Assembly: GCF_002093625.1 (NCBI RefSeq)
Contig: NZ_MRWD01000041.1
Location: forward strand, 1 to 50,975
Length of the DNA stretch: 50,975 nucleotides
Direction of reading: 5' to 3'
From: Rouxiella silvae
Lineage (GTDB): Bacteria; Pseudomonadota; Gammaproteobacteria; Enterobacterales; Enterobacteriaceae
This document shows positions 18,299 to 26,838 of this stretch, piece after piece. The position numbers were made by a program, and so were the translations under genes. Position 1 is the stretch's first letter. Each line of letters starts with the position of its first letter. Below the pieces are notes generated by a model, which was given only the letters and a program-made list of their open reading frames with translations, had not been told where the DNA came from and searched no databases.

Positions 18299-18871
18299 AT
18301 GAAAGACAACAATAATTCAGAAGAAAAATCTGAACTCAGCACGAGTGGCCGATTTCGCCGAAATTTGCTTTCGCGTTCAGGCTCTTTAATTGCCGGATTT
18401 GCCTTGGTTTCCGGTGGATTAACCGCCGTTCCCGCTTTGGCGAGCACGGAAAATAATGACGCCTCAGATTTCACCGCATTTATTCGTTTATCACGGTTAC
18501 TCACCGGACATAATAGTTTGGATATCCAGCTCGGTGAGCGTTTATATTCCGCCATGTGTCAGCAAAATGCCCAGTTTGCCGGGTGGGTTAAACAGTTGTC
18601 TGATTACGTTCAGCAGAACAATATTCCCGACGTTGAAACACTGGACGAAAAATTAAAACAGCATCCTCTGCATGAGCCGATGATGGCGATCGTCAAAGCG
18701 TGGTACAGCGGCGTTATTGAACCTGGCTATCACGCCACGGTTTATGGCTATCAACAGGCGTTGATGTACCAGATCCCTCGTGACGGCATGGTCATTCCGA
18801 CCTACGCACATAATGGCCCTGATTATTGGGTGGCAAATCCGCCTCCGGTTGATCGACTGCTGACTTTTTAA
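18299..18871 (+). CDS. Sugar/gluconate dehydrogenase small (gamma) subunit
   Basis: Small subunit of the membrane-bound FAD-dependent gluconate 2-dehydrogenase / sorbitol dehydrogenase type. The 190-residue protein has a twin-arginine-type leader (RFRRNLLSRSG, then a hydrophobic stretch to about residue 45), so it is probably the Tat passenger that carries the leaderless flavoprotein to the periplasm. The mature part has the family features LSRLLTGHNSLD and HATVYGYQQALMY with the late PTYAHNGPDYWVANPP. I start at the ATG at 18299, which has AAGAGG just upstream and aligns the leader; the GTG at 18239 adds 20 unlikely residues. It is followed by two short hairpins and the cytochrome gene. Confidence 0.88.
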   Translation: MKDNNNSEEKSELSTSGRFRRNLLSRSGSLIAGFALVSGGLTAVPALASTENNDASDFTAFIRLSRLLTGHNSLDIQLGERLYSAMCQQNAQFAGWVKQLSDYVQQNNIPDVETLDEKLKQHPLHEPMMAIVKAWYSGVIEPGYHATVYGYQQALMYQIPRDGMVIPTYAHNGPDYWVANPPPVDRLLTF

Positions 18872-18876
18872 TCGAT

Positions 18877-18923
18877 AGCTCGTTACCGTTGCGAGCTGGG
18901 GTTCCGGCCTTAATTCACCGGAA
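18877..18923 (+). other. Two tandem hairpins between small subunit and cytochrome genes
   Basis: AGCTCG (18877-18882) pairs with CGAGCT (18892-18897), and TTCCGG (18902-18907) pairs with CCGGAA (18918-18923). They lie directly after the small-subunit stop. Neither is followed by a T-run, so they may protect or attenuate the upstream message rather than end the transcript. Confidence 0.4.
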
Positions 18924-19033
18924 AGCGCGGTCGACTTAACAACGTTTTCACGTCTGAAAGGTTTTTCCTTAAGGAATAACCCTGCGGTTTTTTACGCCCT
19001 AAATTCAGCACGTAGTCATTAATATTGAGAAGA

Positions 19034-20530
19034 ATGGAGAGCACGTTTTTGCCAATAAATCACTCTTTACCCGGTTTTGTGCCGTTCAGGCGCGCCTTCT
19101 ATTATGCAGGCATCGCGGCGTCGGTTTTACTCAGCGGCACGGCGGCGAAGGCAGCAGAAAGTTTGCCGCTGGCGGCTCCCAGTGACCACCAAACTGGCGT
19201 TGACCTGATTGCTCGCGGAAAATATTTGGCGATAGCCTCAGACTGCGCCGCCTGTCACACCGATCCTGATTCCAAAAAGGTGTTTGCCGGTGGCTACGCG
19301 ATCCACTCGCCGATGGGGATTATTTACTCCTCCAATATCACACCCTCTAAACAGTTCGGTATTGGCAACTACACGGAAGAGCAGTTTTCTCGCGCAGTGC
19401 GTGACGGCGTTCGCGGTGACGGTAGCTATCTCTATCCTGCGATGCCTTATCCGTCCTATGCGGGGCTGACCGACGCAGACATTCATGCGCTTTATGCCTA
19501 CTTTATGCATGAAGTTAAACCGGTTGACGAACAGCCGCAGCAGACCGCGCTCAATTTCCCGTTCAACATGCGTTTCTCAATGGCTGGCTGGAATTTACTG
19601 TTTTTGCACAACAAGCCGTTCAAACCCCAGGAAGACCACGATGCGACCTGGAATCGCGGTAAATATCTGGTCGATACCGTCGAGCACTGCAGCGAATGTC
19701 ATACGCCGCGTAATGCATTGATGGCGTTGCAGGGCGGTGATGCATTGTACAGCGGCGCAATGTTGGGCAGCTGGCATGCGCCAAATCTGACCAGTGATCC
19801 GGTGAGTGGCTTGGGTAGCTGGAGCGACAAAGACTTGGCGCAGTATCTGCAAAGCGGTCATGTCGACGGCAAAGCACAGGCAGCAGGCCCGATGGCTGAG
19901 GCAGTCACTAACAGCCTGCAATATCTGCATGATGATGATATTAAAGCGATTATTGCTTATCTTCGTACTCTGCCACCGGTGCGTGACCCGTCGCAAACCA
20001 AAGCCGCGGCCGATTTTGGAACCGTTTCCAATACAGATACTGCCACCCGTGGCATTCACCCGATTTCGAAATTCCTTTCTGCCGATGCCTCGGGGCAGAC
20101 GCTGTATGACGCGGCGTGTTCGAGCTGTCACCAGCCTGACGGCAAAGGAACGCAGGACGGTTTCTACCCTTCATTGGTGCATAACACCACGCTGGGTGGC
20201 AGTTCGCCGGACAATCTGGTGTCGGCGATTCTGTTCGGCGTCCAACGCACGGTGAACGGTAAATCAGTGCTAATGCCCGCGTTTGGGCCCTATTCGGACG
20301 TGCAGGCGTTGACCGATAAACAGGTCGCGACCTTGAGTAATTACCTGCTCAAGCAGTATGGCAACCCACAGCTTTCGGTAACGGAAGAAGACGTGAAAAC
20401 GATACGTCAGGGTGGAGCGACGCCGCTCATCGCCAAAATTGCGGCGCCTGCTTCCCTTGGCGCTGGCCTGATTGTGCTGATTCTCGTGGTGCTGTTAGTG
20501 GTATGGCGTTTGCGCCGTAAACGCCGTTAA
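19034..20530 (+). CDS. Tri-heme cytochrome c subunit of sugar/gluconate dehydrogenase
   Basis: Membrane-bound cytochrome c that takes electrons from the flavoprotein and passes them to ubiquinone. Three CxxCH heme sites are visible: CAACH (residue 71), CSECH (219) and CSSCH (362). An N-terminal signal (FYYAGIAASVLLSGTAAKA) exports it, and a C-terminal helix (LGAGLIVLILVVLLVVWRLR) with an arginine/lysine tail anchors it in the inner membrane. The start is the ATG at 19034; a TTG at 19025 is also in frame. Gene order here is small subunit, cytochrome, flavoprotein. Length and layout match the gluconate dehydrogenase and alcohol dehydrogenase cytochrome subunits. Confidence 0.93.
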   Translation: MESTFLPINHSLPGFVPFRRAFYYAGIAASVLLSGTAAKAAESLPLAAPSDHQTGVDLIARGKYLAIASDCAACHTDPDSKKVFAGGYAIHSPMGIIYSSNITPSKQFGIGNYTEEQFSRAVRDGVRGDGSYLYPAMPYPSYAGLTDADIHALYAYFMHEVKPVDEQPQQTALNFPFNMRFSMAGWNLLFLHNKPFKPQEDHDATWNRGKYLVDTVEHCSECHTPRNALMALQGGDALYSGAMLGSWHAPNLTSDPVSGLGSWSDKDLAQYLQSGHVDGKAQAAGPMAEAVTNSLQYLHDDDIKAIIAYLRTLPPVRDPSQTKAAADFGTVSNTDTATRGIHPISKFLSADASGQTLYDAACSSCHQPDGKGTQDGFYPSLVHNTTLGGSSPDNLVSAILFGVQRTVNGKSVLMPAFGPYSDVQALTDKQVATLSNYLLKQYGNPQLSVTEEDVKTIRQGGATPLIAKIAAPASLGAGLIVLILVVLLVVWRLRRKRR

Positions 20531-20597
20531 GCCCTGCTCCGAACGGGTTTATCTCCTGCGCCCAGTAAGGTGCGGGCTGAAATTTTAGAGGTTATGA

Positions 20598-22229
20598 ATG
20601 TCTAACGAATTGAGTGCAGATGTCGTCATCATTGGCGGCGGGATATGCGGCGGTTTTGTTGCCCAAGAATTGGCGCAAACTGGACTGTCAGTGCTGGTGC
20701 TGGAAGCCGGTCCGCGCTGGGAACGTGCACAGGTGGTTGAAAACTGGCGTAACATGCCGCCTATCAACAAGTCTGAGTCAGACTATGCCACGCCGTATCC
20801 TTCATCTCCGTGGGCGGTCCATCCGCAGTTGCATCCTTATAATGAATATCCGCAGGTAGACGGTCCCGATGCATCGGCCTATCGGCAGGGTGTGGTTCGC
20901 GGAGTCGGCGGAACCACCTGGCACTGGGCGGCCTCGACCTGGCGTTTTCTGCCGCACGACCTTCAGCTTTACTCTACCTACGGCGTGGGTCGTGACTGGG
21001 CAGTAACTTATGACGAGCTGGAAGATTATTATTACCGTGCCGAAGTCGAAATGGGGGTTAACGGGCCAAACGATGACACTTTGAAATTCGTGGCACCGCG
21101 TAAAAAACCTTTCCCTATGGAGCCGATGCCTTACGGACCCGCGGATCGCCGATTTACCGAGGTGGTTGCCCAGGCCGGTTATGAAAACACGCCAGTTCCT
21201 CAGGCACGAAACAGCCGCCCTTACAACGGACGACCTCAGTGCTGCGGTAACAATAACTGTATGCCAATCTGCCCGATTGGTGCGATGTTTAACGGTATCC
21301 ACAGCATTGTTAAAGCCGAAAAGTTTGGCGCGAAAGTCATCCCCAACGCCGTGGTCTACAGCATGGAAACCAATGCCGCCAACGAAATTGTGGCGGTAAA
21401 CTTTTATGATCCGGATAAGCGCTCAACCCGCGTCACCGGTAAGACATTTGTGCTGGCAGGCAACGGCATCGAGTCACCGAAACTGCTGCTGCTGGCCGCC
21501 AACGACCGTAATCCGAACGGGATTGCCAACAGTTCAGGCCACGTTGGACGCAATATGATGGACCACCCAGGCATCCTGATGAGCTTCCAGGCGGCGGAAC
21601 CTATCTGGACCGGCGGCGGGTCGGTGCAGATGAGTTCAATCACTAATTTCCGCGACGGCGATTTCCGACGTGACCATTCTGCCATTCAAATCGGCATGAA
21701 TAACACCTCGCAAAATCACAAGGCGGGCGTTAAGGCATTGCAAATGGGACTGGTGGGTAAAAAGCTGGATGAAGAGATCCGCCGTCGAGCAGCCTGCGGC
21801 ATGGACATTTATGTTAACCACGACATTCTGGCCAATCCCGACAACCGTCTGCGCCTCAGCAGCACCAAAAAGGATGGGTTAGGCATCCCATACCCGCACA
21901 TTACCTATGACGTGGGTGACTACGTGCGGCGCGCGGAAGCCAGCTCGCGGCAGCATTTACAGCAGATTGCGGAGCTGTTCGGCGCGACAGAAATTGAGTC
22001 TACGCCTTACTTCAACCCGAATAACCATATTATGGGCGGCACTATCATGGGCCATGATCCGAAGGATTCGGTCGTCGATGGCTGGATGCGTACCCACGAC
22101 CATCGCAACCTGTTTATTGCTTCGGGCGGAGCGATGGCGTCAGCAGGAACGGTCAATTCCACACTGAGCATGGTGGCGTTGTCGCTGCGCGCTGTAGATG
22201 CTATCAAGAAAGATATGCTTCACGGCTAA
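20598..22229 (+). CDS. FAD-dependent sugar/gluconate dehydrogenase catalytic (alpha) subunit
   Basis: GMC-family flavoprotein of the membrane-bound gluconate 2-dehydrogenase / FAD-glucose dehydrogenase group, 543 residues. It starts with the ADP-binding fold VVIIGGGICGGFVAQELA and VLVLEAGPRW, and ends with the GMC C-terminal block NLFIASGGAMASAGTVNSTL. Cysteines C215, C216, C221 and C225 (CCGNNNCMPIC) match the [3Fe-4S] site known in the FAD-glucose dehydrogenase alpha subunit. No signal peptide, consistent with Tat export together with the small subunit. Likely substrates are D-gluconate, 2-ketogluconate or a polyol; the exact one cannot be told from sequence. Confidence 0.93.
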   Translation: MSNELSADVVIIGGGICGGFVAQELAQTGLSVLVLEAGPRWERAQVVENWRNMPPINKSESDYATPYPSSPWAVHPQLHPYNEYPQVDGPDASAYRQGVVRGVGGTTWHWAASTWRFLPHDLQLYSTYGVGRDWAVTYDELEDYYYRAEVEMGVNGPNDDTLKFVAPRKKPFPMEPMPYGPADRRFTEVVAQAGYENTPVPQARNSRPYNGRPQCCGNNNCMPICPIGAMFNGIHSIVKAEKFGAKVIPNAVVYSMETNAANEIVAVNFYDPDKRSTRVTGKTFVLAGNGIESPKLLLLAANDRNPNGIANSSGHVGRNMMDHPGILMSFQAAEPIWTGGGSVQMSSITNFRDGDFRRDHSAIQIGMNNTSQNHKAGVKALQMGLVGKKLDEEIRRRAACGMDIYVNHDILANPDNRLRLSSTKKDGLGIPYPHITYDVGDYVRRAEASSRQHLQQIAELFGATEIESTPYFNPNNHIMGGTIMGHDPKDSVVDGWMRTHDHRNLFIASGGAMASAGTVNSTLSMVALSLRAVDAIKKDMLHG

Positions 22230-22256
22230 TGCCGTTCTCTGCCGTCATATTTTTGT

Positions 22257-22281
22257 AAACCAGCCTGCGGGCTGGTTTTTT
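22257..22281 (+). terminator. Intrinsic terminator of the sugar dehydrogenase operon
   Basis: AAACCAGCC (22257-22265) pairs with GGCTGGTTT (22270-22278) around the loop TGCG, and the T-run continues to 22281. It lies 27 bases after the flavoprotein stop. Confidence 0.9.
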
Positions 22282-22718
22282 GTCGAAAATGTGGCCTCTG
22301 TAGTTCGACTGAGAGAGCTTAATCATTCTGTGCGGTTTTTAAGCACCCAGGTTTCTCTATAATTTCCGCTAATCATATTGTATGTACTCCCATCGCCTGT
22401 TTTATTTCATCTTTCAATTCAACTTATTGCGAATTTTTGTACTGTTTTAAGCAAAGGATTGCGTGAATAACTGGTTAATTTTTTCTCATAACTATGCCAT
22501 TATCATAATATTTGAATTATTAAATTTATTATCGCGCAAGTGACAATAATGTTATGTTAGTTACGTAAATTGGTATTTTTTGTTAAAAATAACCACTAGG
22601 TTAGTGTGGAAAACGTAGGCCGCTTTTGATTACTCCCCGTAATGAGAGACTAAGCCGCCTTGGTCACAAGGAATGTTGGGTTTTTCACCTGCTTTAGCTA
22701 AAAAGTGAGAAGTTAACC
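22282..22718 (+). promoter_or_regulatory. Upstream region of mqo
   Basis: A gene-free, AT-rich stretch of over 400 bases. Features seen are GACAATAATGTTATG (from about 22542), TTAGTTACGTA (22557-22567, identical to an 11-mer upstream of the sugar dehydrogenase operon) and a loose inverted repeat GGTATTTTTTG/TTAAAAATAACC just after it. E. coli mqo is repressed by ArcA, and the GTTA-rich direct repeats here would fit an ArcA site; this is inference. Confidence 0.45.
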
Positions 22719-24365
22719 ATGAAAAATCGACTATCCAGTGCTCTAGGCATCGGCCTTATGGCGCTGTCTAAACACGCGACAGCGGCGGAAAATAAAATCG
22801 TTGATGTTGTCCTGATCGGTGGCGGAATTATGAGCGCCACCTTAGGCACTTACCTCCAGGAACTGGAGCCTGACTGGTCGATTAATATGTATGAGCGACT
22901 GGATAGCGTGGCTGACGAAAGTTCTAACGGATGGAACAACGCCGGTACCGGCCACTCTGCTCTAGCAGAAATGAACTATACCCCGCAAAAAGCCGACGGC
23001 TCGGTGGATATTTCCAAAGCGGTAGAGATTAACGAAGCTTTCCAAGTCTCTCGCCAATTTTGGTCGTATCAGGTTGAGAAAAAGGTGCTCGGCGAACCGC
23101 GTTCATTCATCACCAGCGTGCCGCATATGAGCTTTGTCTGGGGTGAGAAAAACGTAGAATTCCTGCGCAAACGCCACGCAGCGCTGCAAAACAGCACACT
23201 GTTCCGCGGCATGGAATTCTCGGAAGACCGCACGCAGATTGAAAAATGGATCCCGCTGGTGCTCGAAGGCCGCAAGCCGGGTGAAAAGGTGGCTGCCACC
23301 CGTATCGACAGCGGTACTGACGTTAATTTCGGGGCAATCACGCATCAGCTGGTTGAATCACTGCGCAAAAAAACAAACTTCAGCCTGAATCTGGGCCACG
23401 AAGTTAAAAATATAAAACGCAATGCCGACCAAACCTGGACTGTGACCTTTGCTAAAACCAAAGGTGGCCGCGAAACCAGCGTAACGACTCGCTTTATCTT
23501 TATTGGTGCCGGTGGCGCGTCGCTGACACTGTTGCAGAAATCAGGCATTCCTGAGGCTTCACGCTACGGCGGCTTCCCGGTCGGCGGCGAGTTCCTGGTA
23601 ACCGATAATCCTGACATCGTTAAACGTCATCAGGCCAAGGTTTACGGTAAAGCCTCCGTTGGCGCGCCGCCGATGTCGGTTCCGCACCTTGATACACGCG
23701 TGCTGGATGGCAAAAAAGTGCTGTTGTTCGGGCCTTTCGCGACATTTTCCAGCAAGTTCTTGAAAAATGGCTCGCTGTGGGACCTGTTTGGCACCGTTAA
23801 TCTGCATAACATTTTCCCGATGGTCCGCGTTGGGCTTGATAACTTTGACCTAGTGAAGTACCTGATTAATCAGGTGATGCTCAGTGAAGATCAGCGTTTA
23901 AGCGCGCTGAAAGAGTATTTCCCGGATGCGCAAAAGCAGGACTGGCGTTTGGTTGTTGCCGGTCAGCGCGTGCAGATTATTGAAAAAGAAGGCAAAAAGG
24001 GCGGTGTCCTGCGTTTGGGCACTGAAGTGGTCACCTCACAGGATGGCTCGATTGCTGCACTGTTGGGGGCATCTCCGGGCGCTTCTACCGCGGCGCCAAT
24101 CATGTTGCAGCTGATGGAGCGGGTATTTAAAGACAAAATTGCTTCGCCTGAATGGCAGAGTAAACTGAAAGAAATGATCCCGTCTTATGGTCAGGAAATG
24201 AATGGCAATGTGGAGCTTTCAGAAAGAGAAATGAACCGCACTAGCCGTATTCTACAGCTTGAAGACGCCCATGCTGACGTTACGCCAGCGAAACCTGCGG
24301 CCGTAGTTCAGCCAGTGGTTCAGGTTCAGGAAGAAGAAGCCCTGCAGGAAGAGTTGACCTCGTAA
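22719..24365 (+). CDS. mqo: Malate:quinone oxidoreductase
   Basis: FAD-dependent, membrane-associated enzyme oxidising malate to oxaloacetate with electrons going to quinone, a TCA-cycle bypass of NAD-dependent malate dehydrogenase. The 548-residue protein aligns end to end with E. coli Mqo: the N-terminal hydrophobic leader, the FAD motif [40 protein letters not shown] and [20 protein letters not shown]. The C-terminal tail rich in Pro, Val and Glu is also a feature of the E. coli protein. It stands alone with a terminator-like hairpin after it. With the dehydrogenase upstream it forms a quinone-reducing block. Confidence 0.97.
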   Translation: MKNRLSSALGIGLMALSKHATAAENKIVDVVLIGGGIMSATLGTYLQELEPDWSINMYERLDSVADESSNGWNNAGTGHSALAEMNYTPQKADGSVDISKAVEINEAFQVSRQFWSYQVEKKVLGEPRSFITSVPHMSFVWGEKNVEFLRKRHAALQNSTLFRGMEFSEDRTQIEKWIPLVLEGRKPGEKVAATRIDSGTDVNFGAITHQLVESLRKKTNFSLNLGHEVKNIKRNADQTWTVTFAKTKGGRETSVTTRFIFIGAGGASLTLLQKSGIPEASRYGGFPVGGEFLVTDNPDIVKRHQAKVYGKASVGAPPMSVPHLDTRVLDGKKVLLFGPFATFSSKFLKNGSLWDLFGTVNLHNIFPMVRVGLDNFDLVKYLINQVMLSEDQRLSALKEYFPDAQKQDWRLVVAGQRVQIIEKEGKKGGVLRLGTEVVTSQDGSIAALLGASPGASTAAPIMLQLMERVFKDKIASPEWQSKLKEMIPSYGQEMNGNVELSEREMNRTSRILQLEDAHADVTPAKPAAVVQPVVQVQEEEALQEELTS

Positions 24366-24376
24366 TTTATAAAATC

Positions 24377-24405
24377 ACGTCCCCCGCAGTAAAAGCGGGG
24401 GACGT
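24377..24405. terminator. GC-rich hairpin between convergent mqo and the ketopantoate reductase-like gene
   Basis: ACGTCCCCCGC (24377-24387) pairs perfectly with GCGGGGGACGT (24395-24405), loop of 7 bases. It starts 12 bases after the mqo stop. The high GC stem suggests a strong transcript end for mqo, although no T-run follows. Confidence 0.7.
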
Positions 24406-24456
24406 CGATACTCTCCAATTCCCCCGCCTTAATCCTACCAAAAATGGGTGACGCGA

Positions 24457-25377
24457 CTATTTCTTGATACTTTCCTGATAGACCGACATATGGCTGTAGG
24501 CGGCATTGACCCGCGGCGTGGTTAATCCCGCTTTTAACGCGATCTCGACCAGATCGCCGAGGATCTGATCGGCTTCAACCGGCAGACCTTGGATCATATC
24601 GCGATACATTGAAGACGTTTGCTCAGACTCCTTTCTGGTTAACTCTTTCAGCGTCTGGGCCGTGGCGTGGGCTCTTTCCTGATAACCTCCCGCGATCACA
24701 ATGGAGAGAACCTCTTCAATGAAACCGGTGGCAAACTTCTCACCGCCCGCCGCTCGTGCCACCTGACCTATATTGCCGCGCATCAGGCAGGTAATTCCGC
24801 CAAGACTTGATAAAAATAGCCATTTTTCCCACATTTCGCTGACGATCGCCTCAGAAAGGCGCGCATTAAACCCAGCGTTTTGCAATACGTCGTCGAGTTT
24901 GGCGACTCTCTCACTACGTTGGCCGTCAACCTCGCCATAGACAAACTCATGCATTTGCGTCATCTGATGCACCTGTCCCTGCTTATCAAGCGTGGCGTGG
25001 ATTCGGCAAAGTCCTCCCAGTGCCCTATGTTTTCCGAAACGCTTCTGAATGATTTCCATATGACGCATGCCGTTCAAGACGGGCACAATCATCGTCTGCT
25101 CGCCAACGGCGGGTGCAAACTCTTCTAATACCGCGTCGAGTGAGAAGCCCTTTACCGTCAAAATAATAACGTCGAAAGTCTCTTTGAGCTCCGAGGCCAG
25201 CAACAGCTTGGGTTGCACGGAAAAGCTGCCGTCAGGCGTCTGGATATGCAGGCCAGACTTTTGCAGTGATTCTGCACGCCTTTCGCGCACCAAAAAAGTC
25301 ACGTCTCTGCCCGCCTGTGCAAGGCGTCCGCCATAATATCCACCGGTTGCTCCGGCCCCGACTACCAGAATGCGCAT
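24457..25377 (-). CDS. Ketopantoate reductase-family protein (ApbA/PanE-like)
   Basis: A 306-residue NAD(P)-binding protein of the 2-dehydropantoate 2-reductase family. It has the cofactor motif MRILVVGAGATGGYYGGRLA, the middle LNGMRHMEI block and the C-terminal ApbA_C segment with MWEKWLFLSSLGGITCLMRG and PVEADQILGDLVEIA (catalytic Lys/Glu region SEMWEKW). Many genomes carry such paralogs next to catabolic genes where they reduce other 2-keto acids, so a role in pantothenate synthesis should not be assumed. It is divergent from the lactone-type cluster and may share its CRP-controlled intergenic region. Confidence 0.88.
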   Translation of the reverse strand: MRILVVGAGATGGYYGGRLAQAGRDVTFLVRERRAESLQKSGLHIQTPDGSFSVQPKLLLASELKETFDVIILTVKGFSLDAVLEEFAPAVGEQTMIVPVLNGMRHMEIIQKRFGKHRALGGLCRIHATLDKQGQVHQMTQMHEFVYGEVDGQRSERVAKLDDVLQNAGFNARLSEAIVSEMWEKWLFLSSLGGITCLMRGNIGQVARAAGGEKFATGFIEEVLSIVIAGGYQERAHATAQTLKELTRKESEQTSSMYRDMIQGLPVEADQILGDLVEIALKAGLTTPRVNAAYSHMSVYQESIKK

Positions 25378-25522
25378 GCTGCTTTCCTTTTAAGTTATTA
25401 AAACCGCCCATGAAGCGGTGATTAAAAAATGTCAATTTATCAACATAGGTCGGCAAGCCTCGGCGCGTCAACCGCAGAAGCGTAACCACCGCTTACGCAC
25501 TAATTTGTATTTTGTATTATTG

Positions 25523-25538
25523 TGTGAGTGCAATCACC
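25523..25538 (+). promoter_or_regulatory. Predicted CRP-cAMP binding site
   Basis: TGTGA-GTGCAA-TCACC agrees with the consensus TGTGA-N6-TCACA at nine of ten key bases. Its centre (25530.5) lies about 41-43 bases before the start expected from the TATGAT box at 25561-25566, the spacing of a class II CRP-activated promoter. Confidence 0.6.
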
Positions 25539-25543
25539 TTTTT

Positions 25544-25568
25544 ATCATATTGACTGATTGTATGATTG
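25544..25568 (+). promoter_or_regulatory. Promoter -10 and predicted GntR-type operator of the lactone cluster
   Basis: TATGAT (25561-25566) is a good -10 box, and the region TGATTGTATGA (25555-25565) overlapping it recurs exactly in inverted orientation at 29201-29211 and imperfectly at 33361-33371. ATCATA (25544-25549) and TATGAT (25561-25566) form an inverted repeat. This arrangement fits repression by the cluster's GntR/FCD regulator. Confidence 0.5.
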
Positions 25569-25612
25569 CAGCATGTTTTTTGACCACAACAAAATAGCAG
25601 CGGGGAATGAGC

Positions 25613-26422
25613 ATGTCGTCCGAGAGCGAGCAGTATCAAATTTACGCCATCAAATATGCGCACCACGACCGCATGTCGAGCGAGAACTTTATCGGCGGCG
25701 ATCCTCACGACGTGCCGATGCCGCTGGACTATTTCGTGTGGGCCATTGTCGGCACTTCAGAAACGTACGTTGTCGATATGGGATTTGATGCTGAAATGGC
25801 CAACAGGCGCGGAAGGACTATCGTGCACAGCGTCGAGCAGGGGTTGGGGCAACTGGGTATCCGCGTTGCCGACGTCAAGCAAGTCGTGATCACCCACATG
25901 CACTACGACCACGCGGGGAATCACAGCCTGTTTCCACAGGCACGATTTCACGTGCAGGACAGCGAAATGGCGTTTTGCACCGGTCGTTGTATGTGTCATC
26001 ACGGCATCCGCCACGCCTTTGAAGTCGAGGACGTGAAATCGATGGTCGAAAAAATTTTTGCAGGTCGCGTGCAGTTCCACGACGGCGATTCGGAGCTGGC
26101 ACCAGGGATTACTTTACATCGAGTTGGAGGCCACTCAGATGGCCTACAGGTGGTACGCGTTAACACCGCGCGCGGCTGGGTCGTGTTGGCCTCGGACGCC
26201 TCACACTACTACGCCAATATGCAGCGCAACCTGGCATATCCTATTGTTTATAACATCGGTGACATGCTTGAAGGCTATGCCACGCTGCGTCGCCTCGCTG
26301 ATTCCGATGACCATATCATTCCCGGCCACGATCCGCTGGTGCTGCAATACTATCCCGCTTTCAACGCCGACACTCAGGGTTGGATTGCGCGGGTAGACGC
26401 TGACCCGCGTCGGCCTGATTAA
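25613..26422 (+). CDS. AttM/BlcC-type N-acyl-homoserine lactonase-family metallo-hydrolase
   Basis: Metallo-beta-lactamase-fold hydrolase of about 269 residues. The dinuclear zinc ligands are visible: HMHYDHAGN (HxHxDH), a later His in GGHSDG, Asp in LASDASHYY and His in IIPGHDP. The opening YAIKYA...SSENFIGGDPHDVPMPLDYFV is the characteristic start of the N-acyl-homoserine lactonase/gamma-butyrolactonase subfamily (AttM, BlcC). I prefer the ATG at 25613, since GGGGA sits 6-7 bases upstream; an ATG at 25607 is too close. It heads the catabolic cluster, so lactone hydrolysis feeding the next enzymes is more likely than quorum quenching as the primary role. Confidence 0.88.
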   Translation: MSSESEQYQIYAIKYAHHDRMSSENFIGGDPHDVPMPLDYFVWAIVGTSETYVVDMGFDAEMANRRGRTIVHSVEQGLGQLGIRVADVKQVVITHMHYDHAGNHSLFPQARFHVQDSEMAFCTGRCMCHHGIRHAFEVEDVKSMVEKIFAGRVQFHDGDSELAPGITLHRVGGHSDGLQVVRVNTARGWVVLASDASHYYANMQRNLAYPIVYNIGDMLEGYATLRRLADSDDHIIPGHDPLVLQYYPAFNADTQGWIARVDADPRRPD

Positions 26423-26470
26423 CTTTCCTTCTGCGCACCAGGCGCAGAATAACGTCGAATGGAGTAAATG

Positions 26471-26797
26471 ATGATTGTAGAAATGCGTGTCTATCACTGT
26501 GCCGCAGGTCGCTTACCGGCGTTACAGGAGCGTTTTAGAAACACTACGCTGGCATTTTTCGATAAGTATGGCATCAAACAGATTGGCTTTTGGACTACCG
26601 TTGTTGGCCCGAGCAATCACGCACTGACTTATCTGCTGCAATGGGAGAGTCTGGCGGAACGCGAAGAGAAATGGAACGCCTTTCAGGCCGACAAAGAATG
26701 GCAGGCCAAGCGCAGCGCCAGTGAGGCACAGCAACCGATTGTGGAACGTATTGAGAACCACTTTTTAGCGCCTACAGACTTTTCAGCGCTTCGTTAA
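26471..26797 (+). CDS. NIPSNAP-family protein
   Basis: Small ferredoxin-like (dimeric alpha-beta barrel) protein of 108 residues. The start MIVEMRVYHCAAGRLPALQE and the late LQWESLAEREEKWNAFQADKEW, quoted in part, are typical of the NIPSNAP family (PF07978). GGAG lies 6 bases before the ATG at 26471; another ATG directly before it (26468) is possible. NIPSNAP proteins are often encoded inside catabolic operons for lactones, aromatics or terpenoid-like acids, but their biochemical role is not established. The 48-base gap after the lactonase supports co-transcription. Confidence 0.85.
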   Translation: MIVEMRVYHCAAGRLPALQERFRNTTLAFFDKYGIKQIGFWTTVVGPSNHALTYLLQWESLAEREEKWNAFQADKEWQAKRSASEAQQPIVERIENHFLAPTDFSALR

Positions 26798-26838
26798 CTT
26801 TTTACCGAAAGACGTTTTCATCCAAAAGGCCCAATGAC

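Noticed and set aside
25613-26422. Primary quorum-quenching role for the AttM/BlcC-type lactonase
   Set aside because: The motifs allow it, but the surrounding catabolic enzymes, carrier and CRP site point to carbon use; AHL activity could be a side reaction.
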